Assembly (NCBI RefSeq): GCF_964058985.1
Contig: NZ_OZ060379.1
Coordinates: 310,001 to 374,000, forward strand
Length of the DNA stretch: 64,000 nucleotides
Direction of reading: 5' to 3'
Origin: Buchnera aphidicola (Chaitophorus sp. 3695)
Lineage (GTDB): Bacteria > Pseudomonadota > Gammaproteobacteria > Enterobacterales > Enterobacteriaceae
Shown here: in pieces, positions 21,202 to 31,406 of the stretch
Position numbering within the stretch: the first letter of the stretch is position 1
How the letters are laid out: the number at the start of each line of letters is the position of its first letter
Position numbers and translations under genes: made by a program
Notes under the pieces: model-generated
Told to the model about the DNA's origin: nothing
What the model saw: the letters and a program-made list of their open reading frames with translations, nothing else
The model's database searches: none

Positions 21202-21384
21202 ATGTTGATTTTAACCAGAAGAATTGGAGAAACATTAATTATAGGAGATGAGATTACAGTAACAGTATTAGGAATAAAAGGAAATCAAGTACGTATAGGT
21301 GTTAACGCTCCAAAAAAAATTTCTGTACATAGAGAAGAAATATATCAAAGAATACAAGCTGAAAAAAAAAATAAAAAAATATAA
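21202..21384 (+). CDS. csrA: Carbon storage regulator CsrA
   Basis: CsrA is a small dimeric RNA-binding protein that represses or stabilises mRNAs by binding GGA motifs in their leaders. The 60 residues (61 in E. coli) start [40 protein letters not shown] follows, with the RNA-binding Leu4 and Arg44 equivalents. AAGGAG precedes the start. It is one of few regulators left in such a genome, and its antagonist sRNAs were not seen here. Confidence 0.98.
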   Translation: MLILTRRIGETLIIGDEITVTVLGIKGNQVRIGVNAPKKISVHREEIYQRIQAEKKNKKI

Positions 21385-21457
21385 ATTTTTTATAAAAAAT
21401 ATTTCAATAAAATTATTTTCTATAAATATTTATATTATATAAAAAAAATATAAAAAA

Positions 21458-21485
21458 TTGACTTTATAAAAGAAAAAAGTATAAA
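21458..21485 (+). promoter_or_regulatory. Sigma-70 promoter of the tRNA-Ser/tRNA-Arg unit
   Basis: TTGACT at 21458-21463 and TATAAA at 21480-21485, spacer 16 bp, about 40 bp before the mature 5' end of tRNA-Ser. One mismatch in each box makes it among the best promoter matches I saw in the window. Confidence 0.7.
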
Positions 21486-21524
21486 ATAGATGTATTAAAT
21501 TATTTAAAAAATAAAATTTATTAA

Positions 21525-21614
21525 AGTGAGATGGCCGAGTGGTTTAAGGCGCTCTCCTGCTAAGAGAGTATGTATTTAAAAAATGCATCGAGGGTTCAAA
21601 TCCCTCTCTCACTA
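21525..21614 (+). tRNA. serV: tRNA-Ser (anticodon GCT)
   Basis: Acceptor AGTGAGA pairs with TCTCACT, the anticodon stem CTCTC/GAGAG holds a CTGCTAA loop giving GCT, and a class II variable arm is present. It reads AGC/AGU codons. It lies after csrA and before tRNA-Arg, like the E. coli alaS-csrA-serV-argV region. CCA is not encoded. Confidence 0.97.
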
Positions 21615-21671
21615 TTTTCTTAAATTTTATTTTTAATAATAAAAATTATATTTTAAATATATTTGATTTAC

Positions 21672-21745
21672 GCATCCGTAGCTCAGTTGGATAGAGCACT
21701 CGGCTACGAACCGAGAGGTCGAGGGTTCAAATCCTTCCGGATGTA
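21672..21745 (+). tRNA. argV: tRNA-Arg (anticodon ACG)
   Basis: Acceptor GCATCCG pairs with CGGATGT (last pair G-U). The anticodon stem CTCGG/CCGAG holds CTACGAA, giving ACG. The A34 would become inosine through TadA, allowing CGU/CGC/CGA reading. It is nearly identical to E. coli argV. CCA is not encoded. Confidence 0.98.
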
Positions 21746-22064
21746 ATAAAAATTTAAAAAATAAAAAATTATTTTTAATAAAATCTGTAAATTTATAAAA
21801 TTATTAAAAATATTTATTTAAAATAAATTTATAATTATAATTTATACAATATTTAAAATATCTTGTCTAAAATAAAAAATTTTTTATAAATATTAAATTT
21901 AAAAAATACATAATTTATAAAATTTTTTTATCTGATAATTATATTTAAAAAAAATATTATATAAAATTAAAAAAAAATTCAATTAAAATAGATCTGAAAT
22001 TTTTATATAATTCATTTTAAATATATATTTTAAAAAAAAATTAAAAAAAATATTTAAACAAATT
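21746..22064. other. Gene-free spacer between tRNA-Arg and rpiA
   Basis: A 319-bp, almost pure A/T stretch between tRNA-Arg and the stop codon of the converging rpiA. I find no open frame with protein similarity, no clear terminator stem and no RNA signature. It is probably a remnant of deleted sequence. Confidence 0.6.
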
Positions 22065-22730
22065 TTAACTTTTATTTAAAATAGTTTGAACTTGAGTATA
22101 ATTACTAATTAATAAAATATCAGGTTGTCTTTGTGAAAAAATTCCTACAGAAATTACTCCAGGTATATTGTTAATTTTTTTTTCTAAGTATATAGGATTA
22201 TTAATATACAGATTTTTAATATCTAATATATAATTATTATTATCGGTAATAACTTTTTTTCTTTTTTTCACTATTCCACCAAGTTTTTCTAATTCTTTTT
22301 TTACATATTTATAAGACATAGGCAAAACTTCTATTGGTAAAGGAAATTTTCCTAAAACATTTACTTTTTTAGTATAATCAATCATACAAACAAATTTTTT
22401 AGATGCTGATGCTATAATTTTTTCCTGCATTAAAGCAGCTCCTCCACCTTTAATCATATCCATATTATTATTTATTTCATCTGCACTATCAAAATAAATT
22501 GAAATATAATCTACATCATTTAATGCAATTACAGGGATACCATTTTTTTTTAAACTAATTGTGGTATGATTAGATGAAGACACAGCGCCTTGAATACTAT
22601 CTTTAATCTTTCTTAAATATTTAATAAAATAAGATATAGTTGAACCCGTTCCTATACCAATTATTTTTTTTTTAGGTATATATCTTAAAGCATATTTTGC
22701 TACTATTTTCTTTAAATTTTTTAATGTCAT
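22065..22730 (-). CDS. rpiA: Ribose-5-phosphate isomerase A
   Basis: RpiA interconverts ribose-5-phosphate and ribulose-5-phosphate, supplying ribose for nucleotides. I place the start at ATG 22730, which gives MTLKNLKKIVAKYALRYI, aligned with the E. coli N-terminus, and 221 residues (219 in E. coli). An upstream in-frame ATG at 22763 would add 11 non-conserved residues. Conserved blocks are IGIGTGSTISYFI, GAVSSSNHTT, DSADEINNNMDMIKGGGAAL and GKFPLPIEVLPM. Confidence 0.96.
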   Translation of the reverse strand: MTLKNLKKIVAKYALRYIPKKKIIGIGTGSTISYFIKYLRKIKDSIQGAVSSSNHTTISLKKNGIPVIALNDVDYISIYFDSADEINNNMDMIKGGGAALMQEKIIASASKKFVCMIDYTKKVNVLGKFPLPIEVLPMSYKYVKKELEKLGGIVKKRKKVITDNNNYILDIKNLYINNPIYLEKKINNIPGVISVGIFSQRQPDILLISNYTQVQTILNKS

Positions 22731-22924
22731 TTGATCAATACCAATAATTATTTTATAAAACATTTTAATATAATTTTATAAATACTATTTATATTAAAAA
22801 ATAAAATTAATTCAAGTTAAAATATAAAAATATTTAAAGAAATATTTTTAATAAATTTAAAAATAATATTATTTTTTTATTTAATTTTAAAAAAAAAGTT
22901 TAAATTACATTTATATTTATTTAA

Positions 22925-22996
22925 CTGGGGTACCTGGATTCGAACCAGGGATGTCGGTATCAAAAACCGATGCCTTAACCTCTTGGCTATACCCCA
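22925..22996 (-). tRNA. glnU: tRNA-Gln (anticodon TTG)
   Basis: Acceptor TGGGGTA pairs with TACCCCA, discriminator G, anticodon stem TCGGT/ACCGA around TTTTGAT giving TTG. It closely matches E. coli glnU. It is the last of three minus-strand tRNAs in the order Met-Leu-Gln, the start of the E. coli metT operon. CCA is not encoded. Confidence 0.97.
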
Positions 22997-23014
22997 AATT
23001 TTTTAATTAAAATA

Positions 23015-23098
23015 TACGGAAGGCGAGATTTGAACTCGCAAACCCAATTAGGCGCCAGAACCTAAATCTGGTGCGTCTACCAATTTCGCCACTTCCGC
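23015..23098 (-). tRNA. leuW: tRNA-Leu (anticodon TAG)
   Basis: Acceptor GCGGAAG pairs with CTTCCGT (terminal G-U), anticodon stem CCAGA/TCTGG around TTTAGGT giving TAG, with a class II variable arm. The sequence from the D arm to the anticodon is almost identical to E. coli leuW. It sits between tRNA-Gln and tRNA-Met. CCA is not encoded. Confidence 0.97.
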
Positions 23099-23143
23099 TT
23101 TTTTATATTTAACTTTCTATATTATAATATAAATTAATAATTT

Positions 23144-23217
23144 TAGCTATGATGGGAATTGAACCCATGACCTCAGCGTTATGAGTGCTGTGCTCTGACC
23201 AACTGAGCTACATAGCT
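23144..23217 (-). tRNA. metT: Elongator tRNA-Met (anticodon CAT)
   Basis: Acceptor AGCTATG pairs fully with CATAGCT, so it lacks the 1-72 mismatch of initiator tRNA. The anticodon loop CTCATAA gives CAT. It corresponds to E. coli metT and heads the Met-Leu-Gln cluster. CCA is not encoded. The 267 bp between it and glnS should hold its promoter, which I cannot assign with confidence. Confidence 0.95.
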
Positions 23218-23484
23218 AATTTTTTTATATTATATTATTCTAAAATGAATTTAAAATATTTTTTATTATTTAATTATAAAAATAAATTAAAAAATACTCT
23301 TTATAAAAAAATATGATGAATTAATATTTTAACATAAAAATTATAATTTTATTAATATTTCTTAAATTTAAATTTTTAAAATTATATCATATAAAACATA
23401 AAAATTCTATTAAGAAATAAACATTTTAAAAAGATTATTTATTAAAAATATTTATGAAAATAATATCTTTTATCTTATAAATTA

Positions 23485-25149
23485 ATGGAAAATAAAATAA
23501 TGAAAATTCATAAAATTAATAATTTTATTTATAAAATTATTAATAAAGATTTAAAAAATAAAAAATATAAAAAAATACATACTAGATTTCCACCAGAACC
23601 AAATGGATTTCTACATATTGGACATGCTAAATCAATATATTTAAATTTTGAAATTTCAAAAATATACAATGGAAAATGTAATTTAAGATTTGATGATACT
23701 AATCCTAATACTGCAAGTAAAATTTATGTTAAATCTATTAAAAAAGATATTAAATGGATGGGTTATATATGGAATAAAAAAAGTTTTTACGTATCTCAAT
23801 ATTTTAATAAACTATATAAATATGCACAAAAATTAATAAAAAATAATTTAGCATATGTAGATAAATTATCTAAAAAAGAAATAAAGGAATATAGAGGTAC
23901 TTTAAAAAAAAAAGGACAAAATAGTCCTTATAGAAATCAAACTATTGAAAAAAATATGAAACTATTTAAAGATATGAAAAATGGAAAATTTCAAGATGGA
24001 GATTTATGTCTCCGAGCAAAAATTAATATGAATTCTGCAAATATAGTTATGCGAGATCCTGTTCTATATAGAATAAAAAAAAAATTACATTATCGTACAA
24101 AAAATAAATGGTGTATATATCCAACATATGATTTTAGTCATTGTATCTCAGACTCTATAGAAAAAATCACTCATTCCTTATGTTCATTAGAATTTTTAGA
24201 TAATAATCAATTGTATCAATGGATTTTAAGAAATTTAAACATAAAAAAACATGCTAAACAATATGAATTTTCTAGATTAAATTTAGAATATACTATTCTT
24301 TCTAAACGAAAATTAAAAGTTTTAATAGAAAAAAAAATTGTTTCAGGATGGAACGATCCTCGAATGCCAACAATATCTGGATTAAGAATTAGAGGATATA
24401 CTCCTAAATCCATTAAAAATTTCTGTAAAAAAATAGGAGTATCTAAAAAGAATCATTTAATTGAATTTTCTTTATTAGAATATTGTATACGAAATCATTT
24501 GAATAATATCGCTTGTCGATTTATGGCGATTATAAATCCATTAAAAATTGTTATTATAAATTTACCTAGAAAATATAAAGAAAAAATAATCGTTAATAAT
24601 CATCCTTTATATCCAGATATGGGAACTCATAAAATTTATTTTAATAAAATTATATATATTGATAAAAATGATTTTCAGGAAGTAGCAAATAAAAAATATA
24701 GAAGATTAACTATAAATCAAGAAGTAAGATTACGTTATTCATATGTTATTAAAGTAAAAAAAATTAAAAAAAATAGTCTTGGTTATATAAAAAAAATTTA
24801 TTGTACATATGATAAAAATACTTTAAATAAAAATCCTGTAGATAGAAAGATAAAAGGAGTTATTCATTGGATTTCTAAAAAAAATTCTATTCCAGCTAAA
24901 TTTAGAATATTTCAACATATTTTTTCAATTAAAAATCCAGATTCAGTGAAAAATTATTTAAAATATATTAATCATGAATCAATTAAAATTCAAAATGGAT
25001 TTGTTGAAAAAAGTCTTATTAAAAACGTCAAAAAAAAATTTTTTCAGTTTGAAAGAGAAGGTTATTTTATAATTGATAAAAAAGAAACTATTAAAAATAA
25101 AAAAATTACTTTTAATAAAACTATCTCGTTAAAAGGAAAAAAATACTAA
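23485..25149 (+). CDS. glnS: Glutaminyl-tRNA synthetase
   Basis: GlnRS charges both glutamine isoacceptors. The 554 residues equal the E. coli enzyme (554). The class I signatures are RFPPEPNGFLHIGHAKS, with HIGH at 44-47, and LSKRK in place of KMSKS. Also present are RFDDTNP, the block GWNDPRMPTISGLRIRGY, and the two C-terminal anticodon-binding barrels. Met6 is an alternative start. The gene lies next to the tRNA-Gln cluster. Confidence 0.98.
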   Translation: MENKIMKIHKINNFIYKIINKDLKNKKYKKIHTRFPPEPNGFLHIGHAKSIYLNFEISKIYNGKCNLRFDDTNPNTASKIYVKSIKKDIKWMGYIWNKKSFYVSQYFNKLYKYAQKLIKNNLAYVDKLSKKEIKEYRGTLKKKGQNSPYRNQTIEKNMKLFKDMKNGKFQDGDLCLRAKINMNSANIVMRDPVLYRIKKKLHYRTKNKWCIYPTYDFSHCISDSIEKITHSLCSLEFLDNNQLYQWILRNLNIKKHAKQYEFSRLNLEYTILSKRKLKVLIEKKIVSGWNDPRMPTISGLRIRGYTPKSIKNFCKKIGVSKKNHLIEFSLLEYCIRNHLNNIACRFMAIINPLKIVIINLPRKYKEKIIVNNHPLYPDMGTHKIYFNKIIYIDKNDFQEVANKKYRRLTINQEVRLRYSYVIKVKKIKKNSLGYIKKIYCTYDKNTLNKNPVDRKIKGVIHWISKKNSIPAKFRIFQHIFSIKNPDSVKNYLKYINHESIKIQNGFVEKSLIKNVKKKFFQFEREGYFIIDKKETIKNKKITFNKTISLKGKKY

Positions 25150-25345
25150 TAATTAGAATTTTATAATAAATATTTTTATATAAAATATATAAAAATTATT
25201 ATCTAAAAGAATAAAAAAGTATTTTGTTAATAAAGTAATATTATTTTAAAAAAATAAATTACTATACTATCTTAAAAGTATATTTAAAAAAAAAAAAATA
25301 AATTAAATTTATATAATTATAAAATTAAAACTATATTAAGTTAAA

Positions 25346-26169
25346 TCAAAGTATTATAAATACTTATTAAAAATATAAAAAAATTTATAATAAAAGATTA
25401 TATAAAAAGATTAAGATCTAAATTGCTATAAAATATTTAATTATACTAAAAATTAATCTTTATAATGCATTACTATAGATCAAGTATATTTAAAAATTTT
25501 AAAAAAAATTAAATAAATTATACTTATAAATCTTTTAATTTAAATAAACCAAAAAGAAATTTATTAAAATGAGATAAAAATTAAATAAAATATTAATTCC
25601 TCAAAGATTTTAAAAATAAAAGTATCTAGTGTTAAACTATTATATACAATATATTAAATAAAAAATATAATATTTTTAAAAATTTACTGAAAATTAAAAG
25701 TTTTTATTATTAAATTTTTAAGAAATACAATAGAAATAAAAAATAAAATTCTATTGAATTTTCTTTATATATTATAAAAAACTCTTATTATATCTTTAAT
25801 TTAAAAAATCAAATAAAAGATAAATTATTTTAAAACATGTTAATAAAAAAATTTAAATATATGAGATTGAGAAATAAAAATTATATCTTAAAAAAGTAAT
25901 TTATCTTAACTCTTTATATCAAAAAATACTATTTTAAAATGAAATAAATATAAAAACTAAGAAAACAAAAATTTTTTATAAAATCAAAAATAAATGATTT
26001 AAAAAATCAAAGAATTTGTGAAAAAAAAATTAATTAAAATTATTAAAAAGTATTTTTTTTTATTACATATAAATTTCATTTAGAATTTATATCTAAATCT
26101 CAAAATAAACATTTCTTATTTACAGGATTAATTCAAAAATCTAAAAAACATAAAAAATTAATAAAATAA
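25346..26169 (+). pseudogene. pyrG: Decayed CTP synthase gene
   Basis: Colinear fragments of CTP synthase, in shifting frames and with stops, fill the space just before eno, where pyrG lies in E. coli. Clearest matches to the glutaminase half: LYNA at 25458 (LPDA), KLNKILIPQRF ending at 25610 (GLDAILVPGGF), LKVFIIKFLRN at 25691-25726 (MQVALIDYARH), then NF and TLIISLI (EF and PVVALI), MRL at 25861, and FHLEFISKSQNKHFLFTGLI at 26074 ([20 protein letters not shown]). Distances between fragments agree with E. coli to within about 12 nt. A weaker SKYYKYLLK at 25346 may be the end of the synthase domain; most of that domain is deleted. The catalytic Cys region is destroyed, so it cannot work. Confidence 0.87.
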
Positions 26170-26207
26170 TAATATTCATTTATATATAAAAATATGATGA
26201 GGTAAAA

Positions 26208-27515
26208 ATGTCTAAAATAATGAGAATTATTGGTCGAGAAATTATTGATTCTAGAGGAAATCCTACTGTAGAAGCAGAAGTACATCTTAAAAATGGTTTA
26301 ATTGGAAGAGCTTCAGTTCCTTCTGGTGCATCTAAAGGTTCTAAAGAAGCTTTAGAAATTAGAGATGGAAATAAAAAACGTTTTCACGGTCAAGGTGTAA
26401 AAAAATCTATTTCATTAATCAATAATTTAATATCTAAAAATTTATTATATAAAGACTCTTTAGATCAAAAAAATATTGATAAAGTAATGATAGAATTAGA
26501 CGGAACTAAAAACAAATCTATATTAGGAGCAAATACTATATTAGCTGTTTCTCTAGCTAACGCAAAAGTTGCTTCTATGTTTAAAAAAATTTATTTTTTT
26601 GAACATATTGCAGATTTAAATCATACTTCTAAAAAATATTCTATGCCTCTTCCTATGATGAATATCATTAATGGAGGAAAACATGCAAATAATAATATTG
26701 ATATTCAAGAATTTATGATACAACCAATATCTGCTAAAAATTTTAAACATGCTGTGAGAATAGGATGTGAAATTTTTTATTCATTATCTAAAATATTAAA
26801 AAAAAAGAATATGAGTACAGCTGTAGGAGATGAAGGAGGATATGCTCCAAACATAAATTCTAATGAAGAAGCTATTCTTTTAATATTAGAAGCAATAGAA
26901 AAATCTGGATATATTATTAAAAAAGATATTACTCTAGCAATAGACTGTGCAGCATCTGAATTATATGATATTAATTCTAAAACATATTATTTAAAAGGAG
27001 AAAATAAAAAATTTAATTCTTATGAATTTACTCAATATTTAAAAGAACTATCATCTAAATATCCCATTTTATCTATTGAAGACGGACAATATGAATCTGA
27101 TTGGGAAGGATTTTCTTATCAAACTAAAATTTTAGGAAAAAATATTCAAATAGTAGGAGATGATTTGTTTGTAACAAATAATAAAATTTTAAAAAAAGGA
27201 ATTAAAAATAATATTGCTAATTCTATTTTAATCAAACCAAATCAAATTGGAACATTAACAGAAACATTAAAAACTATTCAAACAGCAAAAAAATCAAATT
27301 ATAATGTAATTATTTCACATCGTTCTGGAGAGACTGAAGATGTTAGTATTTCAGATTTATCTGTTGGTACATCAGCTGGACAAATTAAAACTGGTTCATT
27401 AAGTAGAATAGATAGAATTGCAAAATACAATCAATTAATTAGAATTGAAGAATATTTAGGACACTCTCACGTAAAATATAATGGTATTAAAGAATTAAGA
27501 ATTAAAAAAAAATAA
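26208..27515 (+). CDS. eno: Enolase
   Basis: Enolase converts 2-phosphoglycerate to phosphoenolpyruvate, and in E. coli it also joins the RNA degradosome. The 435 residues compare with 432 in E. coli. Motifs are [71 protein letters not shown] and [15 protein letters not shown]. The metal-binding acidic residues and the catalytic Lys in [10 protein letters not shown] are present. The ribosome binding site is GATGAGG. Confidence 0.98.
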   Translation: MSKIMRIIGREIIDSRGNPTVEAEVHLKNGLIGRASVPSGASKGSKEALEIRDGNKKRFHGQGVKKSISLINNLISKNLLYKDSLDQKNIDKVMIELDGTKNKSILGANTILAVSLANAKVASMFKKIYFFEHIADLNHTSKKYSMPLPMMNIINGGKHANNNIDIQEFMIQPISAKNFKHAVRIGCEIFYSLSKILKKKNMSTAVGDEGGYAPNINSNEEAILLILEAIEKSGYIIKKDITLAIDCAASELYDINSKTYYLKGENKKFNSYEFTQYLKELSSKYPILSIEDGQYESDWEGFSYQTKILGKNIQIVGDDLFVTNNKILKKGIKNNIANSILIKPNQIGTLTETLKTIQTAKKSNYNVIISHRSGETEDVSISDLSVGTSAGQIKTGSLSRIDRIAKYNQLIRIEEYLGHSHVKYNGIKELRIKKK

Positions 27516-27539
27516 TATATTTTTTAAAAAATTAAATAC

Positions 27540-27602
27540 GTAGTAAAATACTTTATTGAAAAATATTCTATTTTACTACATCTAATATTTGTAAATTTTT
27601 TT
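27540..27602 (+). terminator. Terminator after eno
   Basis: A perfect 11-bp inverted repeat GTAGTAAAATA / TATTTTACTAC (27540-27550 with 27569-27579) lies 25 bp after the enolase stop, with an 18-nt loop. A T-rich stretch ends near 27602. The stem has little GC, so strength is uncertain. Confidence 0.6.
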
Positions 27603-27832
27603 AAAATTAAAAATATTGTATTATAAAATACATAAAAAATTAATATTATTATTATGTATTGATATCTAATTTATAAAAAAATAAATTAATAGAATCAAAC
27701 TATTTATCAAAAATATTTTTATTATTTTTAATTAATTTAAATATACAAAATACTCTAAAAATAAATTAATATTTCTAATAAAATTATTCTAAACATTTAA
27801 TATATTTATTACTATAAAAAAATATTATACAC
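27603..27832. other. Gene-free spacer between eno and the polA fragment
   Basis: The rest of the 317-bp gap holds A/T-rich sequence with no frame I can match. In E. coli the queE, queD and cys genes lie near eno. None is present here, so the sulfate-reduction genes are absent at this position. Confidence 0.55.
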
Positions 27833-28741
27833 ATGAAATTTTATAAAAAAAAAATTGTTATAATTATTGATGGAACAAATTATTTATATAGAGCATACTT
27901 TACTTTTAAAAAATTTAAAAATAAAAATGGTCAACCAACAGGAGCAATATATGGCATGTTACTCATGTTAAGAAAAATTTTTTATGAATATCAACCTAAA
28001 AAAATAATTATAGTCTTTGATCATAAAAAACAAACTTTTAGAAAAAAAATATATGAAAAATATAAATCTAATAGAGTTAAAATCCCAGAAGATTTAAAAA
28101 ATCAAATTAAAAAAATTATTAAAATTATAAAATATATGGGAATTACAGTTTTACAAATACCAGGAATTGAAGCAGATGATATTATTGGAACAGTTGCTAA
28201 AAATCAAAGTAAAATTGAAAAAAGAATATTAATTTTAACAAATGATAAAGATCTTACACAATTAATTAATTCTAAAATACAAATATTAAATCATCAAAAT
28301 AAAATCATTACTAAAAAAGAAGTAATTAAAAAATTTGGTATAAAACCTAAATTAATAAAATATTTATTAGCAATAGCTGGAGATCAATCAGATAATATTC
28401 CTGGAATACCTGGAATTGGAATTAAAACAGCTCAAAAAATTCTTAAAAAATTTAAATCTTTAAAAGAAATTTATAAAAATTTAAAAAAATTATCATTATT
28501 AAATATTAGAAATGCAAAAAATTTACATAAAATATTTAAAAAAAATAAAAAAATTGCTTTTATGTCTTATAATTTATCAAAAATACAATTAAAAATAGAA
28601 CCATCATTACTAAAAAAAAAATTTAAATTAAAAAAACCTATAATAAAAAAAATTTTAAATCAATTTAAAAAAAATGATTTTACTAGTTTAATAAAATCTT
28701 TTAAAAAAAAAAATTGGTTCAATGAAAATATCCCAAAATAA
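27833..28741 (+). CDS. polA: Stand-alone 5'-3' exonuclease domain of DNA polymerase I
   Basis: This domain removes RNA primers and flaps during Okazaki-fragment maturation and repair. The 302 residues match only the N-terminal 5'-nuclease of E. coli Pol I: IIIDGTNYLYRAYFTF, PTGAIYGML, GIEADDIIGT, ILTNDKDLTQL, and the helix-hairpin-helix GDQSDNIPGIPGIGIKTAQ. The metal-binding Asp residues are kept. The proofreading and polymerase domains are missing, so gap filling must use another polymerase. It is closer to PolA than to Xni, which lacks several of these acidic residues. It converges on engB, with 1 bp between the stop codons. Confidence 0.93.
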   Translation: MKFYKKKIVIIIDGTNYLYRAYFTFKKFKNKNGQPTGAIYGMLLMLRKIFYEYQPKKIIIVFDHKKQTFRKKIYEKYKSNRVKIPEDLKNQIKKIIKIIKYMGITVLQIPGIEADDIIGTVAKNQSKIEKRILILTNDKDLTQLINSKIQILNHQNKIITKKEVIKKFGIKPKLIKYLLAIAGDQSDNIPGIPGIGIKTAQKILKKFKSLKEIYKNLKKLSLLNIRNAKNLHKIFKKNKKIAFMSYNLSKIQLKIEPSLLKKKFKLKKPIIKKILNQFKKNDFTSLIKSFKKKNWFNENIPK

Positions 28742-28742
28742 A

Positions 28743-29351
28743 TTATCTATATCTTTCAATATATAAATTATTTAAAATATTTTTTAATTCTAAAACTCCA
28801 ATTTTTTTTACAGATGAAAATAATTGAACTGATGCAACAATTTTTAAACATGAAAGTATTTTTTTTGCTAAAATATATTTTTTATATCTTAAATTATAAT
28901 TAATTTTATCACATTTATTTAATAAAATAATTATTTTAACATTCATTTTATTTAAAAAATTCATAATTTCTAAATCAATTTTTTTAAAAAAAAAATTAAT
29001 ATCTACTATAATTATTACGCCAACAACAATCTTTCTTAACTTTAAATATTCTTTAATTTTTTGTATCCATATCATACTAAAATTTTTACTAAATTTAGAA
29101 TAACCATATCCTGGAAAATCTATGATTCTAAAATTTTCATGAATTTGAAAAAAATTTATTAATTGAGTACGTCCAGGTGATTTACTAACACGAGATAATT
29201 TCTTTTGATCACATAATACGTTTATCAAAGTAGATTTTCCTGTATTTGAATAACCAAGGCACGCTACTTCAATGCCAGAATAAATATTTATATCATAAAT
29301 ATTTAAAAAACTCTTTAAAAAAATAGCAGAATGAAAATTTAAATTTTTCAT
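28743..29351 (-). CDS. engB: Ribosome biogenesis GTPase EngB (YihA/YsxC)
   Basis: EngB is a small GTPase needed for 50S assembly. The 202 residues compare with 210 in E. coli. The G1 motif is GYSNTGKST at 33-41, where most homologues have GRSN, so Arg is replaced by Tyr. Next come SPGRTQLINFF, the G3 region RIIDFPGYGYSKFS and LLNKCDK. It is near polA in E. coli too (yihA-polA), supporting the polA assignment of its neighbour. Confidence 0.95.
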   Translation of the reverse strand: MKNLNFHSAIFLKSFLNIYDINIYSGIEVACLGYSNTGKSTLINVLCDQKKLSRVSKSPGRTQLINFFQIHENFRIIDFPGYGYSKFSKNFSMIWIQKIKEYLKLRKIVVGVIIIVDINFFFKKIDLEIMNFLNKMNVKIIILLNKCDKINYNLRYKKYILAKKILSCLKIVASVQLFSSVKKIGVLELKNILNNLYIERYR

Positions 29352-29578
29352 GTATTCCTTATATTTAAATTAAAAATTTTTAAAAATAAAAAAAAAATAA
29401 GAATATTTTTATACAAATAAAAATTAAAATATATATTATATAATATAATTTTTATAAATATCATATATATTATATATAATATTCATAAATATTAATTAAA
29501 TTAAAAAATCTATTTTTTTTTTTAAAAATCATATATTATCTTTTTATACAAACTAGATATTTTATAAGGATTATTTTA

Positions 29579-31396
29579 ATGAATCAAAAATTTAGAAATA
29601 TAGCAATTATTGCTCATGTGGATCATGGAAAAACTACATTGATCGATAAATTACTTCAACAATCAGGAGTATTTAAAAATCATGAAGAAAAAAAAGAACG
29701 AGTAATGGACAGCAATGATTTAGAAAAAGAAAGAGGTATTACTATTACTTCCAAAAATACTTCTTTAATATGGAATGGATATAAAATTAATATCGTAGAT
29801 ACTCCAGGACATGCTGATTTTGGAGGTGAAGTAGAACGAGTATTATCAATGGTAGATTCAGTTTTATTAGTAGTTGATGCTTTAGATGGACCTATGCCTC
29901 AAACTAGATTTGTTACAGAAAAAGCATTTAAATATAATATTCATCCAATTTTAGTAATTAACAAAATAGATAGAAAAAACGCACGCCCAGATTGGGTTAT
30001 AGATCAAATTTTTGATTTATTTGTTAATTTAAATGCTACTGATTCTCAATTAGATTTTCCTATAATATATACATCTGCTTTATTAGGTTTATCTGGATTA
30101 GATTACAACGCATTAGAAAAAAATATGACTCCACTATTTAAATCTATAATTAAGTACACTCCTGCTCCAAAAAAAAATATTAAAAGAAAATTTAAAATGC
30201 AAATTTCACAATTAGATTATGATAATTATCTTGGAGTTATTGGTATAGGAAGAATTCGATCAGGATGTGTAAAATTAAATCAAAATATAAAAATTATCGA
30301 TAAAAAGGGAAAAAACTATTTTGGAAAAATTAACAAATTATTAACATATTGTGGATTAAAAAAAATTGAAATAAAAAAAGCATATTCAGGAGACATTATA
30401 GCAATTACTGGTATAGAAAATTTGAAAATTTCAGATACAATATGTGATATAAAAAATAATAAACCTATTCCTAAATTAAATATTGATGAACCAACAGTAA
30501 AAATGTTTTTTTCAGTAAATTCTTCTCCTTTTTCTGGGAAAGAAGGTAAATATATTACTTCAAGACATATCTTAGAAAGATTAAACAAAGAAAAAAAACA
30601 TAATGTAGCACTAAAAGTAGAAGAAACAAACGATGCAAGCGTTTTTTGTGTATCAGGAAGAGGTGAATTGCATTTATCTATTTTAATAGAAAATATGAGA
30701 AGAGAAGGATATGAAATAGAAGTATCACGTCCTAAAGTAATATTTAAAAAAATAAATGGAATAAAAAATGAACCATTTGAAAATATTGTTTTAGATATAG
30801 AAATAAAACATCAAGGAGTGATTATGAAACATCTAGGAGAAAGAAAAGGAGAAATAAAAAATATGATTTCAGATAATAAAGATAGAATTAGATTAGAATA
30901 CATTATATCTAGCAGAGCTTTAATTGGTTTTCGCTCTGAATTAATAAATATTACTTCTGGAACAGGATTATTTTATTCATCTTTTAGTCATTATGCAAAA
31001 TCCTCTAAATTAAATATTGGACAAAGAAGAAATGGAGTATTAATATCAAATAATACAGGAAATGCAGTCGCTTTTGCTTTATTTAACTTACAAAATCGAG
31101 GAAAATTATTTTTAGGTCATGGAGCTCAAGTATATCAAGGTCAAATTATTGGAATGCATAGTAAATCTAACGATCTGACTGTAAATTGTTTATTAGGAAA
31201 AAAATTAACTAATATGCGAGCTTCTGGAACTGATGAAGCTATAAATTTAGTTAAACCAATAAATTTTACACTAGAACAAGCAATGAGTTTTATTAATGAT
31301 GACGAACTAATAGAAATTACACCTAAATCTATTCGTTTAAGAAAAAAAATATTAACAGAAAGTCAAAGAAAACAAGCTTCTAGAAAAAAAATATAA
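29579..31396 (+). CDS. typA: Ribosome-associated GTPase TypA/BipA
   Basis: BipA is an EF-G-like translational GTPase that binds 70S ribosomes and supports 50S assembly at low temperature. The 605 residues equal the E. coli length (607). G motifs are [10 protein letters not shown] at 11-20, [20 protein letters not shown] and NKIDR. The family-specific C-terminal domain carries RMRA-like [16 protein letters not shown] precedes the start. It is divergent from engB. Confidence 0.98.
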   Translation: MNQKFRNIAIIAHVDHGKTTLIDKLLQQSGVFKNHEEKKERVMDSNDLEKERGITITSKNTSLIWNGYKINIVDTPGHADFGGEVERVLSMVDSVLLVVDALDGPMPQTRFVTEKAFKYNIHPILVINKIDRKNARPDWVIDQIFDLFVNLNATDSQLDFPIIYTSALLGLSGLDYNALEKNMTPLFKSIIKYTPAPKKNIKRKFKMQISQLDYDNYLGVIGIGRIRSGCVKLNQNIKIIDKKGKNYFGKINKLLTYCGLKKIEIKKAYSGDIIAITGIENLKISDTICDIKNNKPIPKLNIDEPTVKMFFSVNSSPFSGKEGKYITSRHILERLNKEKKHNVALKVEETNDASVFCVSGRGELHLSILIENMRREGYEIEVSRPKVIFKKINGIKNEPFENIVLDIEIKHQGVIMKHLGERKGEIKNMISDNKDRIRLEYIISSRALIGFRSELINITSGTGLFYSSFSHYAKSSKLNIGQRRNGVLISNNTGNAVAFALFNLQNRGKLFLGHGAQVYQGQIIGMHSKSNDLTVNCLLGKKLTNMRASGTDEAINLVKPINFTLEQAMSFINDDELIEITPKSIRLRKKILTESQRKQASRKKI

Positions 31397-31406
31397 ATTA
31401 AAAAAT

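Noticed and set aside
25560-25575. FIKMR, first read as the RFIRTKM block of PyrG
   Set aside because: Spacing to the other fragments shows it corresponds to the VEILK segment just before ILVPGGF; the initial match was coincidental.
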